A stretch of DNA of 17,106 nucleotides from Saprospiraceae bacterium (GTDB lineage: Bacteria; Bacteroidota; Bacteroidia; Chitinophagales; Saprospiraceae). Numbering within the stretch: the first letter of the stretch is position 1; each line of letters opens with the position of its first letter. This document shows, piece after piece, positions 1 through 7,009 of this stretch. Location of the stretch: NCBI GenBank assembly GCA_016714785.1, contig JADKCC010000049.1, forward strand, positions 1 through 17,106, written 5' to 3'. Under the pieces are notes generated by a model that was not told the origin of the DNA, did no database searches, and worked only from the letters and a program-made list of their open reading frames with translations. Both the position numbers and the translations under genes were made by a program.

Positions 1-63
1 TGCATCATAAAGATTTAAACTGTATGGACTAAAAAAGTTAATGCAAAATATATAATTAGTAAA

Positions 64-426
64 ATGAATTTTATTGAAACATATGTATTAAAGAAAATTC
101 TTGACAAAGCTTTAAAAGAAGTTAATAAATTATTTGGGAAAGAAAATTTCCAGATTATTTTATCATCACAACAAACTGAAGATAAAATAAGGTTCCATTT
201 GAACAAAATTGTAAATTGGAGTAACGAGATTTCTTTTAGAGACTTAGAAGAAGCTAAGTCTACCAGCCAAATATACGTTGATCTTGATTTTTATTTAACG
301 CCTAAAAAGCTTTTATATAGTGGAAATTCTCCAAAACAAATACATAGCATTAAAAACATATTTAGTGTAACTGATAAACACATTGTACTACTAGGTCAGC
401 CTGGTGCAGGAAAACTACTTCAATGA
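64..426 (+). pseudogene. 5' fragment of the NACHT gene, ending inside the Walker A motif
   Basis: This is a 120-codon open piece starting with ATG at 64. About 100 mostly helical residues precede a hydrophobic strand and the P-loop GQPGAGK (residues 111-117). The next residues should be T-T-S/T as in NACHT P-loops, but the frame reads LLQ and stops. Inserting one A in the run at 411-414 turns the following codons into T-T-S-M-K-Y-L and joins this piece to the next. The N-terminal region has no recognised effector motif. There is no clear promoter in the 63 bases before the start. Confidence 0.8.
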
Positions 427-1130
427 AGTATCTTGCAAATTTGATTTTTCATGATGAGGGCTTCTTAAGTGAAACGATTAAATATCCTTTTTTAATTCGA
501 TTGAGAGAACACCAAACTGAATCAAGAATCAATATAGTTTCAATTTTATATGATATAGTTGGTATTAGTTTAATTGCTCAGAAAAAAGAAAAAAGGAAAG
601 GAGAAGATGAATATGAAATAAGAAAATCTCATATTCCAACTGATTCAAATCAATCTAATAAAGAGCTAGTTAGCTTTTTTTTATCTTCCCTACTTGATGA
701 ACTTGGAATTTTGATTATGATTGATGGTTTAGATGAAATACCTATTGGACTTAGAGATAATGTTATCCAAGATTTAAGCAGTTTGGCGCTTTCTTTAAAG
801 AAATCAAGAATTATTTTAACTTCCAGAGTTGGTGATTACAACTATCAAATTAATAATACTAAAGAATATGAGATATGCCCTCTACGGGATAATCAAATAG
901 AATCTTTCACAAAAAAGTGGCTTCATGATAAGCCTAATAAAGAGTTGATGGATCAATTGAAAGGTTCTCCATTTTATGATGCTACTATTCGCCCTTTAAC
1001 ACTTGCACACTTATGTGCTATATATGAGCGAGAAGGAACTATTCCTAGAAAGCCCAAAACAGTCTATAGAAAAATAGTTAATTTATTATTAGAAGAATGG
1101 AATTTACAAAATTCAGTTATCAGAACATCA
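423..1130 (+). pseudogene. Middle fragment of the NACHT gene: NACHT ATPase core
   Basis: This frame continues the ATPase from just after the P-loop. Its ATG at 423 is an internal methionine of the ancestral frame, overlapping the previous piece by 4 nt. Walker B reads ILIMIDGLDEIP, with the small-residue/D-E pattern typical of NACHT domains. ILTSR fits the sensor strand. RPLTLAHLCAIYER, followed by RKIVNLLLEEWN, matches the winged-helix/helical region that follows NACHT. It runs into the IS at 1131 and picks up two foreign codons (Gly, stop) from the IS end. If translated it would lack the P-loop and the C-terminal sensor region. Confidence 0.8.
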
Positions 1131-1155
1131 GGCTAAATCTTTTTTTAAGGTGCTG
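1131..1155 (+). repeat. Left terminal inverted repeat of the IS (25 bp)
   Basis: Twenty-five bases that are the exact reverse complement of 2578-2602. The outermost bases are GGCTAAATC, followed by a run of seven T. Confidence 0.95.
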
Positions 1156-1177
1156 CTAAATTCTTTAACTTTGCGTC

Positions 1178-1573
1178 ATGGCAGCGAAAATACCCAAACC
1201 TAGTACGGATGAAGTTTTAGGAAAACTTGCATCCATTATTGTACCAAAAGATTATTTAGTCAATTTTTCTGTAGTTGACGTAAAAGAACATCCTAACAGA
1301 TGGCTGGTAGAATTAGAAGAACACAAGGAGAATATTCCTGTGGCACTCAAAGATGTTGAAGGTCTGGTAGTCTTGGATGGATTTTGTGATCCCATTAGTA
1401 TAGTGAGTCATTGTTTTTCGTTAAAAGAGGTAGTTCTTAAGATAAAACGGAGGAGATGGAAACTAAGTAAAGTAGATAAAACTAAATTTGTAGGACATTA
1501 CAGTAATACGTATGAATTACATCCAGAAGGCGCCAAGATAACAAAAGAACTGGCGTCTTTTTTAAAAGGATAA
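1178..1573 (+). CDS. IS-encoded N-terminal transposase protein (ISAon1 orfA type)
   Basis: A 131-codon ORF starting with ATG 22 nt inside the left inverted repeat. It resembles the small protein annotated in Bacteroidota as the ISAon1-family transposase N-terminal region. It probably supplies DNA binding to the separate DDE protein. The C-terminal half is basic (KIKRRRWK near residue 90). The DDE ORF is open from 1566 in the +1 frame, overlapping the end of this gene, so the two could be fused by frameshifting near the A-rich 1563-1573 or be made separately. No stop or indel disturbs it, so the IS looks recently active. Confidence 0.8.
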   Translation: MAAKIPKPSTDEVLGKLASIIVPKDYLVNFSVVDVKEHPNRWLVELEEHKENIPVALKDVEGLVVLDGFCDPISIVSHCFSLKEVVLKIKRRRWKLSKVDKTKFVGHYSNTYELHPEGAKITKELASFLKG

Positions 1574-1613
1574 AATAGAAAGTCATCCAGTTAACCTAAG
1601 TACGGTAGCCTAT

Positions 1614-2570
1614 ATGATTGATAAAAAGCCCAAAGGTATGTATCATTGGTACAAGAATATCATTAGTGATTATCATGAGGATCAGAAGAATGGGAACTTC
1701 CTTAGTCAAAAGGTGTATGAACACGATAATGATACAGGAGAAATAACAAAAGAACTCAAAGTACATATATTTAAGCCCAACAACCTAGGTCCATCGTTGA
1801 TCATAGACGAGAAGATGATAGGACATAAATATACAGTAATAATAAGCAATGAACAGACAGGCAAAATTGCTTTGCTCCTAGATACAATGAAACCAGAGCT
1901 GATAGGTCAGGCGATACAATTATTTGATGCTAACGAACTTAATAAGGTAAAAAACGTATGCAGTGATATGAGTCCAATGATGAAAAGAATCATAAAACAA
2001 TACATGCCAAATGCCACGAATACGATAGATAAATATCATGTAATAAAACAAATTATTGACGCACTCAATGGAGAAAGGTTAAGGTTAAAAAGATATCTTC
2101 GGCAAAGTAGCGAAGTCAATAACGATAATCCCAATGGATGGACAGATATGGAATTTTTAGAGAAATGTCGCTACTGGATATACATTCGCAAATCCAATCA
2201 ATCACAGGAACAAAAGGAAATTTTAGGAAAATTATACCAAAAATTCCCAACACTGAAACAAGCCGTAGAGCTGACAGAAGAAATAAGAAGTTGGTACGAT
2301 AATAAAAATATAGGTATAAATCAATGGCAGTTAGAAAAACAATTGGATAAATGGCTGGTGAAAATTGAAGAGAGTAAATTACCAACATTCAAGTTTCTAA
2401 TCAAGCTTTTTGAGAAACATCTCAACCAAATTTTAGGCTACTTTAAACTCGGTCAAACGAGTGCAAAAGCCGAAAATTTAAATGGCAGAATTCAAAGATT
2501 TTTAACCAACAGTTATGGGACCAGAGATAGATGTTTTTTCTTCTACAGGGTACAAGTATACTTCTCCTAA
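1614..2570 (+). CDS. DDE transposase of the ISAon1/ISL3-like IS
   Basis: A 318-codon transposase that would cut and join the IS ends. Candidate catalytic residues are the D-E in SLIIDEKMIG, the Asp in VCSDMSPMMK followed by a DKYHVIK block as in ISL3 DDE domains, and the Glu in SAKAENLNGRI near the C-terminus. The annotated ATG is at 1614, but the frame is open upstream to 1566, overlapping orfA. The true N-terminus may be a frameshift product. The protein ends 32 nt before the right end of the IS. No defect is visible. Confidence 0.88.
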   Translation: MIDKKPKGMYHWYKNIISDYHEDQKNGNFLSQKVYEHDNDTGEITKELKVHIFKPNNLGPSLIIDEKMIGHKYTVIISNEQTGKIALLLDTMKPELIGQAIQLFDANELNKVKNVCSDMSPMMKRIIKQYMPNATNTIDKYHVIKQIIDALNGERLRLKRYLRQSSEVNNDNPNGWTDMEFLEKCRYWIYIRKSNQSQEQKEILGKLYQKFPTLKQAVELTEEIRSWYDNKNIGINQWQLEKQLDKWLVKIEESKLPTFKFLIKLFEKHLNQILGYFKLGQTSAKAENLNGRIQRFLTNSYGTRDRCFFFYRVQVYFS

Positions 2571-2577
2571 AAATCAA

Positions 2578-2602
2578 CAGCACCTTAAAAAAAGATTTAG
2601 CC
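2578..2602 (-). repeat. Right terminal inverted repeat of the IS (25 bp)
   Basis: Exact reverse complement of 1131-1155. It begins 7 nt after the transposase stop codon, so the IS has almost no 3' non-coding sequence. Confidence 0.95.
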
Positions 2603-3387
2603 CAACATCAAATTATTCAAATTTTGAGAATGATAGGAAATTCGAATTTTTAACTAATCTAGCTTATTCTTTATCTATCAATAAGAATAAATCAATTTTC
2701 ACAACCGAAGACTTTAAAGAAGTCTATCTTGATATTTGTGAAAATTATGGTTTACCTAAATTTGAATCGAAGAAAGTAGCAGAAGAGCTGGAAACTCATA
2801 ATGGGTTATTTATACAAAGTGGATACGAAATGTATGAATTTACCCATTTGTCCATGCAAGAATACCTGACAGCCGAATATATGGTAAAGTTGCCAAGTAT
2901 TCCATTTAATCGATTTTTACTTTCACATCCAAACGAATTAGCCATCAGTACTGCGATCTCCTCCAATTCAACTTTTTATTTTTCCTCCTTATGTTTGAAT
3001 TTTTTTAATAGCTTCCAAATTCCAGAAGATTTTTCTGGGGCTTTGCTAAATCGCTTAATCTTAGAAAGAGTTGATTTTAATTATCACCCTATACTGGGTG
3101 TTGCTTTTTTATTCTTTTTAACAAAAAGTTTTAAAGATACCAAATCAGTAAAAGAACTACATTTTTTTGATGATTTTTATAGTTTGGAATCTATAAAAAT
3201 ATCAATTCATAAACTAAATAATTACTATAAAGTGATTGAGGATCAAGAAAATATACTAATTAATGGAGAAGCTAATACTACAGATTTAATCACTATTGAA
3301 AATAAAGCATTTTTTGATAATGAAATATCGTCTAATTTACCAAAGATATTAATTGCAAAAAAATCCTACCTCATAAACTGGGGGTAA
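2603..3387 (+). pseudogene. 3' fragment of the NACHT gene: C-terminal helical region
   Basis: The reading frame resumes at the right IS flank (Thr-Ser-Asn-Tyr-Ser-Asn) and runs to a TAA at 3385. An ATG inside the IS at 2515 leaves the frame open further upstream but is not part of the ancestral gene. FTHLSMQEYLTAEYMV (near 2840) is the signature seen at the end of the winged-helix/helical region in many bacterial NACHT proteins. The last 170 residues are alpha-helical with no recognised repeats and would be the sensor part. A 212-bp direct repeat begins 15 nt after the stop. Confidence 0.8.
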
Positions 3388-3402
3388 TTTTAAAACGTTG
3401 TA

Positions 3403-3614
3403 TAATCGAGTAGAAGGCCCCACCAGCCAAAGCTGATGGGGAGCGCCTCTCATTTAGATATTTATAAAGATACCAATAACCACAAGCCGTTGTTTGTGGT
3501 TCCTTCATTTCGGAGTAAAATCGTTCACTCCGATGCCATTTTATGGCACCACTCAGTCTCCCTTCGCAAAGGGTTGGGTTCAGTTTAAAGTACATATCCA
3601 AAAGTGATGGTTAC
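3403..3614 (+). repeat. Repeat A, copy 1 (212 bp, hairpin-rich)
   Basis: A direct copy of 6252-6463, the same length and differing at about seven positions by eye. It holds a chain of inverted repeats: CCCCA/TGGGG, AACCACAA/TTGTGGTT, CGGAGT/ACTCCG with a short ATCG loop, GCCAT/ATGGC, and CCCTT/AAGGG. It begins 15 nt after the NACHT stop codon. Minus-strand reading frames across it are probably fortuitous. It could be a structured 3' element, a recombination site or a MITE-like repeat. Confidence 0.9.
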
Positions 3615-3870
3615 CCACGTTTCTTAAGTCGTTGCATTGTAATAGTTGTTATTAGAATTGGGGTTACATGACCAGCCTCTTAAATTTTCCAAATTACATT
3701 TGCACTAGCTGTACAAGGCTTTGCACAGTTCATTTACTTAAATCGTGATTTCGTATCACGATTTTGCTACGCAACGCTCAGTCTTAGTCCTGCTTACTTC
3801 AATGCATAGATCACTCTAAACCATCTTGCAGCTTGCTGATACTTATAGGCATTACACCAGCGTATGAGAG
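3615..3870. other. Non-coding spacer with one strong hairpin
   Basis: I see no gene here in either strand. The only clear structure is a perfect 10-bp inverted repeat with a 5-nt TTCGT loop at 3740-3764, with TTTT at its 3' edge. A lone TACATTTG box at about 3695-3702 matches the Bacteroidota -7 element but has no obvious target gene. Confidence 0.6.
3740..3764 (+). terminator. Possible intrinsic terminator (10-bp stem, TTCGT loop)
   Basis: AAATCGTGAT (3740-3749) and ATCACGATTT (3755-3764) are perfectly complementary. The T-run after the stem is short, and no gene ends nearby except NACHT 350 bp upstream. It could equally be a protein-binding palindrome. Confidence 0.35.
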
Positions 3871-3985
3871 ACTTTCAACCCGTTGGATATTTATCCTACG
3901 GGCTATCACTCTCTAGATAACTTGTTTTGCAACAAGTTGTACAACTGACATTTTAGCCGTACATTTGCCATTCAAGGCACACACA
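3871..3985 (+). repeat. Repeat B, copy 1 (115 bp)
   Basis: A direct repeat of 12005-12119, about 98% identical by eye (two differences). It contains two hairpins: CCCGTTGGATA/TATCCTACGGG (3879-3902, one mismatch) and AACTTGTT-TTGC-AACAAGTT (3919-3938). It ends in GGCACACACA. A TACATTTG box (3960-3967) lies 20 nt after a TTG, a possible promoter pointing at the next gene. In both copies a long imperfect palindrome and then a CGTTAG motif follow at once. Confidence 0.9.
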
Positions 3986-4109
3986 GCCGTTTTGCAAAAG
4001 CGGGGGTTTCGTGCTTCTATGAAAGTGAAGTGCTAAATTCAAGCTTTGTGCATCTAATGAAGTTTAGTGCTGAAAATCCCCGCCTTCGCAAAGCGGCAAA
4101 ACGTTAGGC
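3986..4109 (+). other. attC-like imperfect palindrome ending in GTTAGGC
   Basis: The arms 3986-4005 and 4078-4097 pair at 17 of 20 positions (outer GCCG..GCGGGG against CCCCGC..CGGC) around a loop of about 72 nt. The right arm is followed by AAAACGTTAGGC. GTTAGGC (4103-4109) fits the integron attC R-box consensus GTTRRRY. I do not see a clean RYYYAAC partner box on the left, so this is a resemblance and not an identification. The next gene starts about 95 nt downstream. Confidence 0.45.
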
Positions 4110-4156
4110 GTCAGTCTAAAAAAACAGCCATCGACGACAGATTTAATGAAAACGAC

Positions 4157-4185
4157 TTTGATTTGTGATTATTTCACTACATTTG
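4157..4185 (+). promoter_or_regulatory. Bacteroidota-type sigma promoter for the AbiL/RloAB-like operon
   Basis: TTTG (4157-4160), a 17-nt spacer and TACATTTG (4178-4185) match the Bacteroidota primary-sigma consensus TTTG-N17-20-TAnnTTTG. The ATG at 4206 lies 20 nt downstream, giving a short leader. The promoter lies after the palindrome, so the operon carries its own promoter. Confidence 0.75.
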
Positions 4186-4205
4186 CACAAATTAAATGAA
4201 TAATT

Positions 4206-5582
4206 ATGCTAATTAGATTCACTTTAGAGAATTTTCTGTCATTTAAAGATAGGACTGTATTTTCAATGATTCCAGGTAAGGGTACATTGAAACAAAATCA
4301 TAAAACAAAATCCTTAAAAGGTATAAGTACACTGAAAACAGCTGTAATTTTTGGTGCAAATGCTTCAGGAAAATCTAATCTAATAAAAGCTATTGAATTT
4401 GGAAAGGCATTAGTATTAAGAGGGAATAAAAGTGAACAACCGATAAAATTTCAATCGTTTAGACTAAATACAAATTCGTTATCAACAAATTCTAAATTGG
4501 AATATGAAATACAACATAAAGGTAAAAACTACGCTTATGGTTTCGTTTTTAATTCAAAAGAAATTGTTGAGGAGTGGTTGTTTGAAATAACAAATAAAGC
4601 AGATATTAAAATTTTTGAAAGAAATATCAAAAATAAAATACAATTTGACATAGACCCACTTTATAAAAAAAACAAGAAAGAAGAACATCGTCAATTTTTA
4701 AAATTTATCGCAAAAGGGACACCAAACAACCAACTCTTCTTGACTGAAATTAGAACACGTAAAGTAAAGGACAACGTAACTGATATAAACGACTTGCTAA
4801 ATGTTATTGATTGGTTTCAAAATACATTAAAAGTTATTTTTCCTGATGATAAATATAATGAAGGAATAAAATCAGAACTTAAAGATGATTCTAAATTACA
4901 AATCACATTTGAAGAATTATTGAAGTATTTTGATACAGGTATAAATGGAATTTGTCTAGAAAAAATAGATTTTGATTCCATAGACATACCTTCAAGATTA
5001 ATTGAAAAAATAAAGGATGACTTATTAAGTTCAAAGTCAGAAAATGTCAGAACACTCTTATCAATTAATAATACTACTTACTTTATTTCAAAGTCAAATA
5101 ATGATTTAACAGTTCATAAATTTATGACTCAACATAAAGTTGTTGGACAAACAAAGGTTGAATTGTTTGATACGAGCGATGAGTCTGATGGTACAAATAG
5201 AATAATTGATTTTATTCCATTAATTATTGACTTGCTTCAAGGTGATAATGTATTTATTATAGATGAAATGGAGCGTAGCCTTCACCCAAATCTTATATAT
5301 GATTTATTAGATTTATTTCTTGATAAAAGTGATAATATTAACAGTCAATTAATTTTGGCTAGTCACGAATCAAGTTTATTAACTCAAAAACTCTTAAGAA
5401 AAGATGAAATATGGTTTGCCGTAAAAGACAACGATGGAGTTAGTCATATGCATTCACTTGAAGAGTACAATATCCGTTTTGATAAAGAAATTAGAAAAGA
5501 TTATTTATTGGGACGATTCAAAGCTATTCCAAGACTTGGAAATAGAAATTCATTAACCGTCTTACCTAATCAAAGCAATTAA
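4206..5582 (+). CDS. RloA/AbiLi-like OLD-family AAA ATPase
   Basis: A 458-residue ABC/OLD-type ATPase. The N-terminus (IRFTLENFLSFKDRT) is the typical first strand and helix of this family. Walker A is GANASGKSN at residues 50-58. A signature-like SDGTNR sits near residue 328. Walker B is VFIIDEMERSLHP, with D353-E354. The switch histidine is in LASHES, H387. ATPases of this kind pair with a RloB-type partner in RloAB loci and in the lactococcal abortive-infection system AbiL, where they act as ATP-dependent sensors or regulators of the partner. The partner here starts 2 nt after the stop, so the two are surely cotranscribed from the promoter at 4157-4185. All motifs are intact. The defence role is inferred from family and from the adjacent NACHT gene. 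Confidence 0.87.
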   Translation: MLIRFTLENFLSFKDRTVFSMIPGKGTLKQNHKTKSLKGISTLKTAVIFGANASGKSNLIKAIEFGKALVLRGNKSEQPIKFQSFRLNTNSLSTNSKLEYEIQHKGKNYAYGFVFNSKEIVEEWLFEITNKADIKIFERNIKNKIQFDIDPLYKKNKKEEHRQFLKFIAKGTPNNQLFLTEIRTRKVKDNVTDINDLLNVIDWFQNTLKVIFPDDKYNEGIKSELKDDSKLQITFEELLKYFDTGINGICLEKIDFDSIDIPSRLIEKIKDDLLSSKSENVRTLLSINNTTYFISKSNNDLTVHKFMTQHKVVGQTKVELFDTSDESDGTNRIIDFIPLIIDLLQGDNVFIIDEMERSLHPNLIYDLLDLFLDKSDNINSQLILASHESSLLTQKLLRKDEIWFAVKDNDGVSHMHSLEEYNIRFDKEIRKDYLLGRFKAIPRLGNRNSLTVLPNQSN

Positions 5583-5584
5583 TT

Positions 5585-6238
5585 ATGCCCAGAGAAAGGA
5601 TTGAATTTATTAGGATAAGTAATGTAACTGAACGAGAGAAGTTGTTTTTATTGGCTTATGAGGGCAATGAAACAGAGCCAACTTATTTTGAAGCATTAAA
5701 GAAAAATTATCGATTCAATAAAGATAGAATTGAAATTGTTTCTTTAAGGAGAGATACTGAAGATACCAAAAGTGCACCTAAATATGTTTTTGAGAATCTT
5801 GAAAAAATTAAAGACGAGTACGATTTAGGAAATAATGATGAGCTGTGGATGATAATTGATAGAGACAGAAATGGCAAAAACATTGAAAAGTATAGTGCGA
5901 AATGTAAATCGACATCAAATTTTTATTTTGCTTTAAGTAACCCTTGTTTTGAATTTTGGTTACTTCTTCATTTGAAAGATACTACAGGGTTTACAGCAGA
6001 CGAATTAAGTTTAATTTTTGAAAACCGCAAGGTAGGGCGAAAAAAAACATATTTAAAGAAGCTTCTTAGCAACATATTACCTGATGGTTATAATGAAGCT
6101 AATTTGCAACCTGAACGTTTTCTGAATAATATTGAAGATGCTATTTTCAGAGCAAAAAACATGAGTATTGATGGAGAAGATTATCCTAAAACTTTAGGTA
6201 CAGACGTTTACAAACTCATAGAAAAAGTGATACGATAA
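5585..6238 (+). CDS. RloB/AbiLii-like effector protein
   Basis: A 217-residue protein of the RloB family. Motifs in order: AYEGNETEPTYF (acidic E26, E29, E31), ELWMIIDRDR (D92 and D94) and SNPCFEFWLLLH (residues 118-129). The early Glu followed by a D-x-D after a hydrophobic strand resembles a TOPRIM-type metal site, consistent with a nuclease-like effector held by the ATPase partner. That catalytic idea is inference from motif layout. Length and motifs look complete. The ATG at 5585 follows the ATPase stop by 2 nt, which implies translational coupling. Repeat A copy 2 begins 13 nt after the stop. PARIS (AriA-AriB) is the closest well-studied analogue in architecture. Confidence 0.82.
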   Translation: MPRERIEFIRISNVTEREKLFLLAYEGNETEPTYFEALKKNYRFNKDRIEIVSLRRDTEDTKSAPKYVFENLEKIKDEYDLGNNDELWMIIDRDRNGKNIEKYSAKCKSTSNFYFALSNPCFEFWLLLHLKDTTGFTADELSLIFENRKVGRKKTYLKKLLSNILPDGYNEANLQPERFLNNIEDAIFRAKNMSIDGEDYPKTLGTDVYKLIEKVIR

Positions 6239-6251
6239 AAGCCCGAACTCC

Positions 6252-6463
6252 TAATCGAGTAGACGGCCCCACCAGCCGAGACTGATGGGGAGCGCCTCTC
6301 ATTTAGATATTTATAAAGATACCAATAGCCACAAGCCGTTGTTTGTGGTTCCTTCATTTCGGAGTGAAATCGTTCACTCCGATGCCATTTTATGGCACCA
6401 CTCAGTCTCCCTTCGCAAAGGGTTGAGTTCAGTTTAAAGTACATATCCAAAAGTGATGGTTAC
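6252..6463 (+). repeat. Repeat A, copy 2 (212 bp, hairpin-rich)
   Basis: A direct repeat of 3403-3614 with about seven substitutions. Here the third hairpin is perfect: CGGAGTGAA/TTCACTCCG around ATCG. Like copy 1 it begins just after a stop codon of a defence gene. The two copies bracket the whole AbiL-like operon in direct orientation 2.85 kb apart, which would allow excision by homologous recombination. Confidence 0.92.
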
Positions 6464-6516
6464 AAGTTTAATATTCTCATAAGTTATCATTTGACAACCA
6501 AGTTTATCCTTCTAGT

Positions 6517-6749
6517 GGTTCACTTCGTCAAAGGCTTGCGGCCTTTGGTGCTTTGCACTTCACCTGCCCATCCGTTTCACGGTTCACTTCGTCAAAGACT
6601 TTGTCTTTGGTGCTTTGCACTTCACCTGCCCACCCGTTTCACGGTTCACTTCGTCAAAGGCTTTGTCTTTGGTGCTTTGCACTTCACCTGCCCACCCGTT
6701 TCACGGTTCACTTCGTCAAAGACTTTGTCTTTGGTGCTTTGCACTTCAC
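6517..6749 (+). repeat. Tandem repeat: unit about 62 bp, 3.7 copies
   Basis: The units start at 6517 (64 bp), 6581 (62 bp), 6643 (62 bp) and 6705 (partial, to 6749), each beginning GGTTCACTTCGTCAAAG. Each carries two small palindromes: CAAAG...CTTTG, and GGTG...CACC enclosing GTGC-TTT-GCAC. Because 62 is not a multiple of 3, the same peptide appears in all three plus-strand frames. That marks the long ORFs here as artefacts of the repeat and not genes. Confidence 0.93.
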
Positions 6750-7009
6750 TACGTTCATATTCTCTATTGCTGGTTTTTGAACAAACGTCTCCGAAATGAA
6801 TGCTTAAAAAGTGAATGGCTGACTTTTTCAGCAAGCCCTACGTAGTCATAACACCACAAGGCTTGGAAATGATTTAGATGGTTTGGACAAGGTACTATCT
6901 ACATTTAAACATATCAAAACTAAAAGAAACGAGAAACGAACAACTTTTCAGCTAGGGGCCGTTTGCAAATACTTTTACTTAATTGTCAAAAGTTGTTTGC
7001 AGGCGTAGG
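6750..7009. other. Non-coding spacer
   Basis: No convincing gene in either strand. The stretch links the tandem repeat to an IS3 remnant and may include more decayed IS sequence that I cannot recognise. Confidence 0.5.

Larger units (their letters stand above)
1131..2602 (+). mobile_element. Complete ISAon1/ISL3-like insertion sequence, 1472 bp
   Basis: The element is bounded by perfect 25-bp terminal inverted repeats, 1131-1155 and 2578-2602, beginning GGCTAAATC. The flanking 8-mers are GAACATCA (1123-1130) and CAACATCA (2603-2610), a target duplication with one mismatch. Excision of the element and one flank rejoins the NACHT frame without a shift. It carries an orfA-like gene (1178-1573) and a DDE transposase (1614-2570) in the same orientation as the target gene. 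Family naming rests on recognition of the two-protein ISAon1 arrangement and of the ISL3-type DDE domain. An 8-bp duplication fits ISL3 elements. Confidence 0.92.
64..3387 (+). pseudogene. NACHT-domain STAND NTPase, disrupted by a P-loop frameshift and an IS insertion
   Basis: Bacterial NACHT proteins are NLR-like NTPases, several of which are known antiphage sensors. Three open pieces (64-426, 423-1130 and 2603-3387) form one ancestral gene. Seen in the sequence: a P-loop with GQPGAGK, a Walker B with the NACHT-type LIMIDGLDEI, a sensor-like ILTSR, and a C-terminal helical part with FTHLSMQEYLTAEY. Deleting the IS plus one target-duplication copy (1480 bp) and adding the one missing A gives 1845 nt, exactly 615 codons including the stop, so the intact protein was about 614 aa. 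The roughly 100 residues before the P-loop show no nuclease or TIR motif I recognise, so the effector is unknown. It lies next to an AbiL-like operon, which fits a defence island. As it stands it should encode no working NTPase. Confidence 0.85.

Noticed and set aside
2515..2602. The ATG at 2515 as the true start of the downstream protein
   Set aside because: It lies inside the transposase gene in another frame. The real sequence begins at the IS border (2603), where it continues the NACHT frame.
3371..3601. Minus-strand ORF of 76 codons within repeat A (also 6208-6450)
   Set aside because: The two copies differ mostly by amino-acid-changing substitutions, and the sequence is explained by hairpins. 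The frame's ends lie in unrelated flanks.
4117..4160. tRNA or other known RNA gene in the leaders
   Set aside because: No cloverleaf or other known RNA fold is recognisable here or elsewhere in the window.
5585..6238. Septu or retron-type effector partner for the ATPase
   Set aside because: No HNH motif as in PtuB, and no reverse transcriptase or msr/msd nearby. The GNETEP, DRD and SNPCFEFW motifs fit RloB.
6517..6749. CRISPR array
   Set aside because: The units are contiguous 62-bp tandem copies without unique spacers, and no cas gene is present.
6392..6845. Plus-strand ORFs rich in HFTCP/SRFTSSK repeats
   Set aside because: They are frame images of the 62-bp tandem repeat, the same peptide in three frames, with no start or promoter context.
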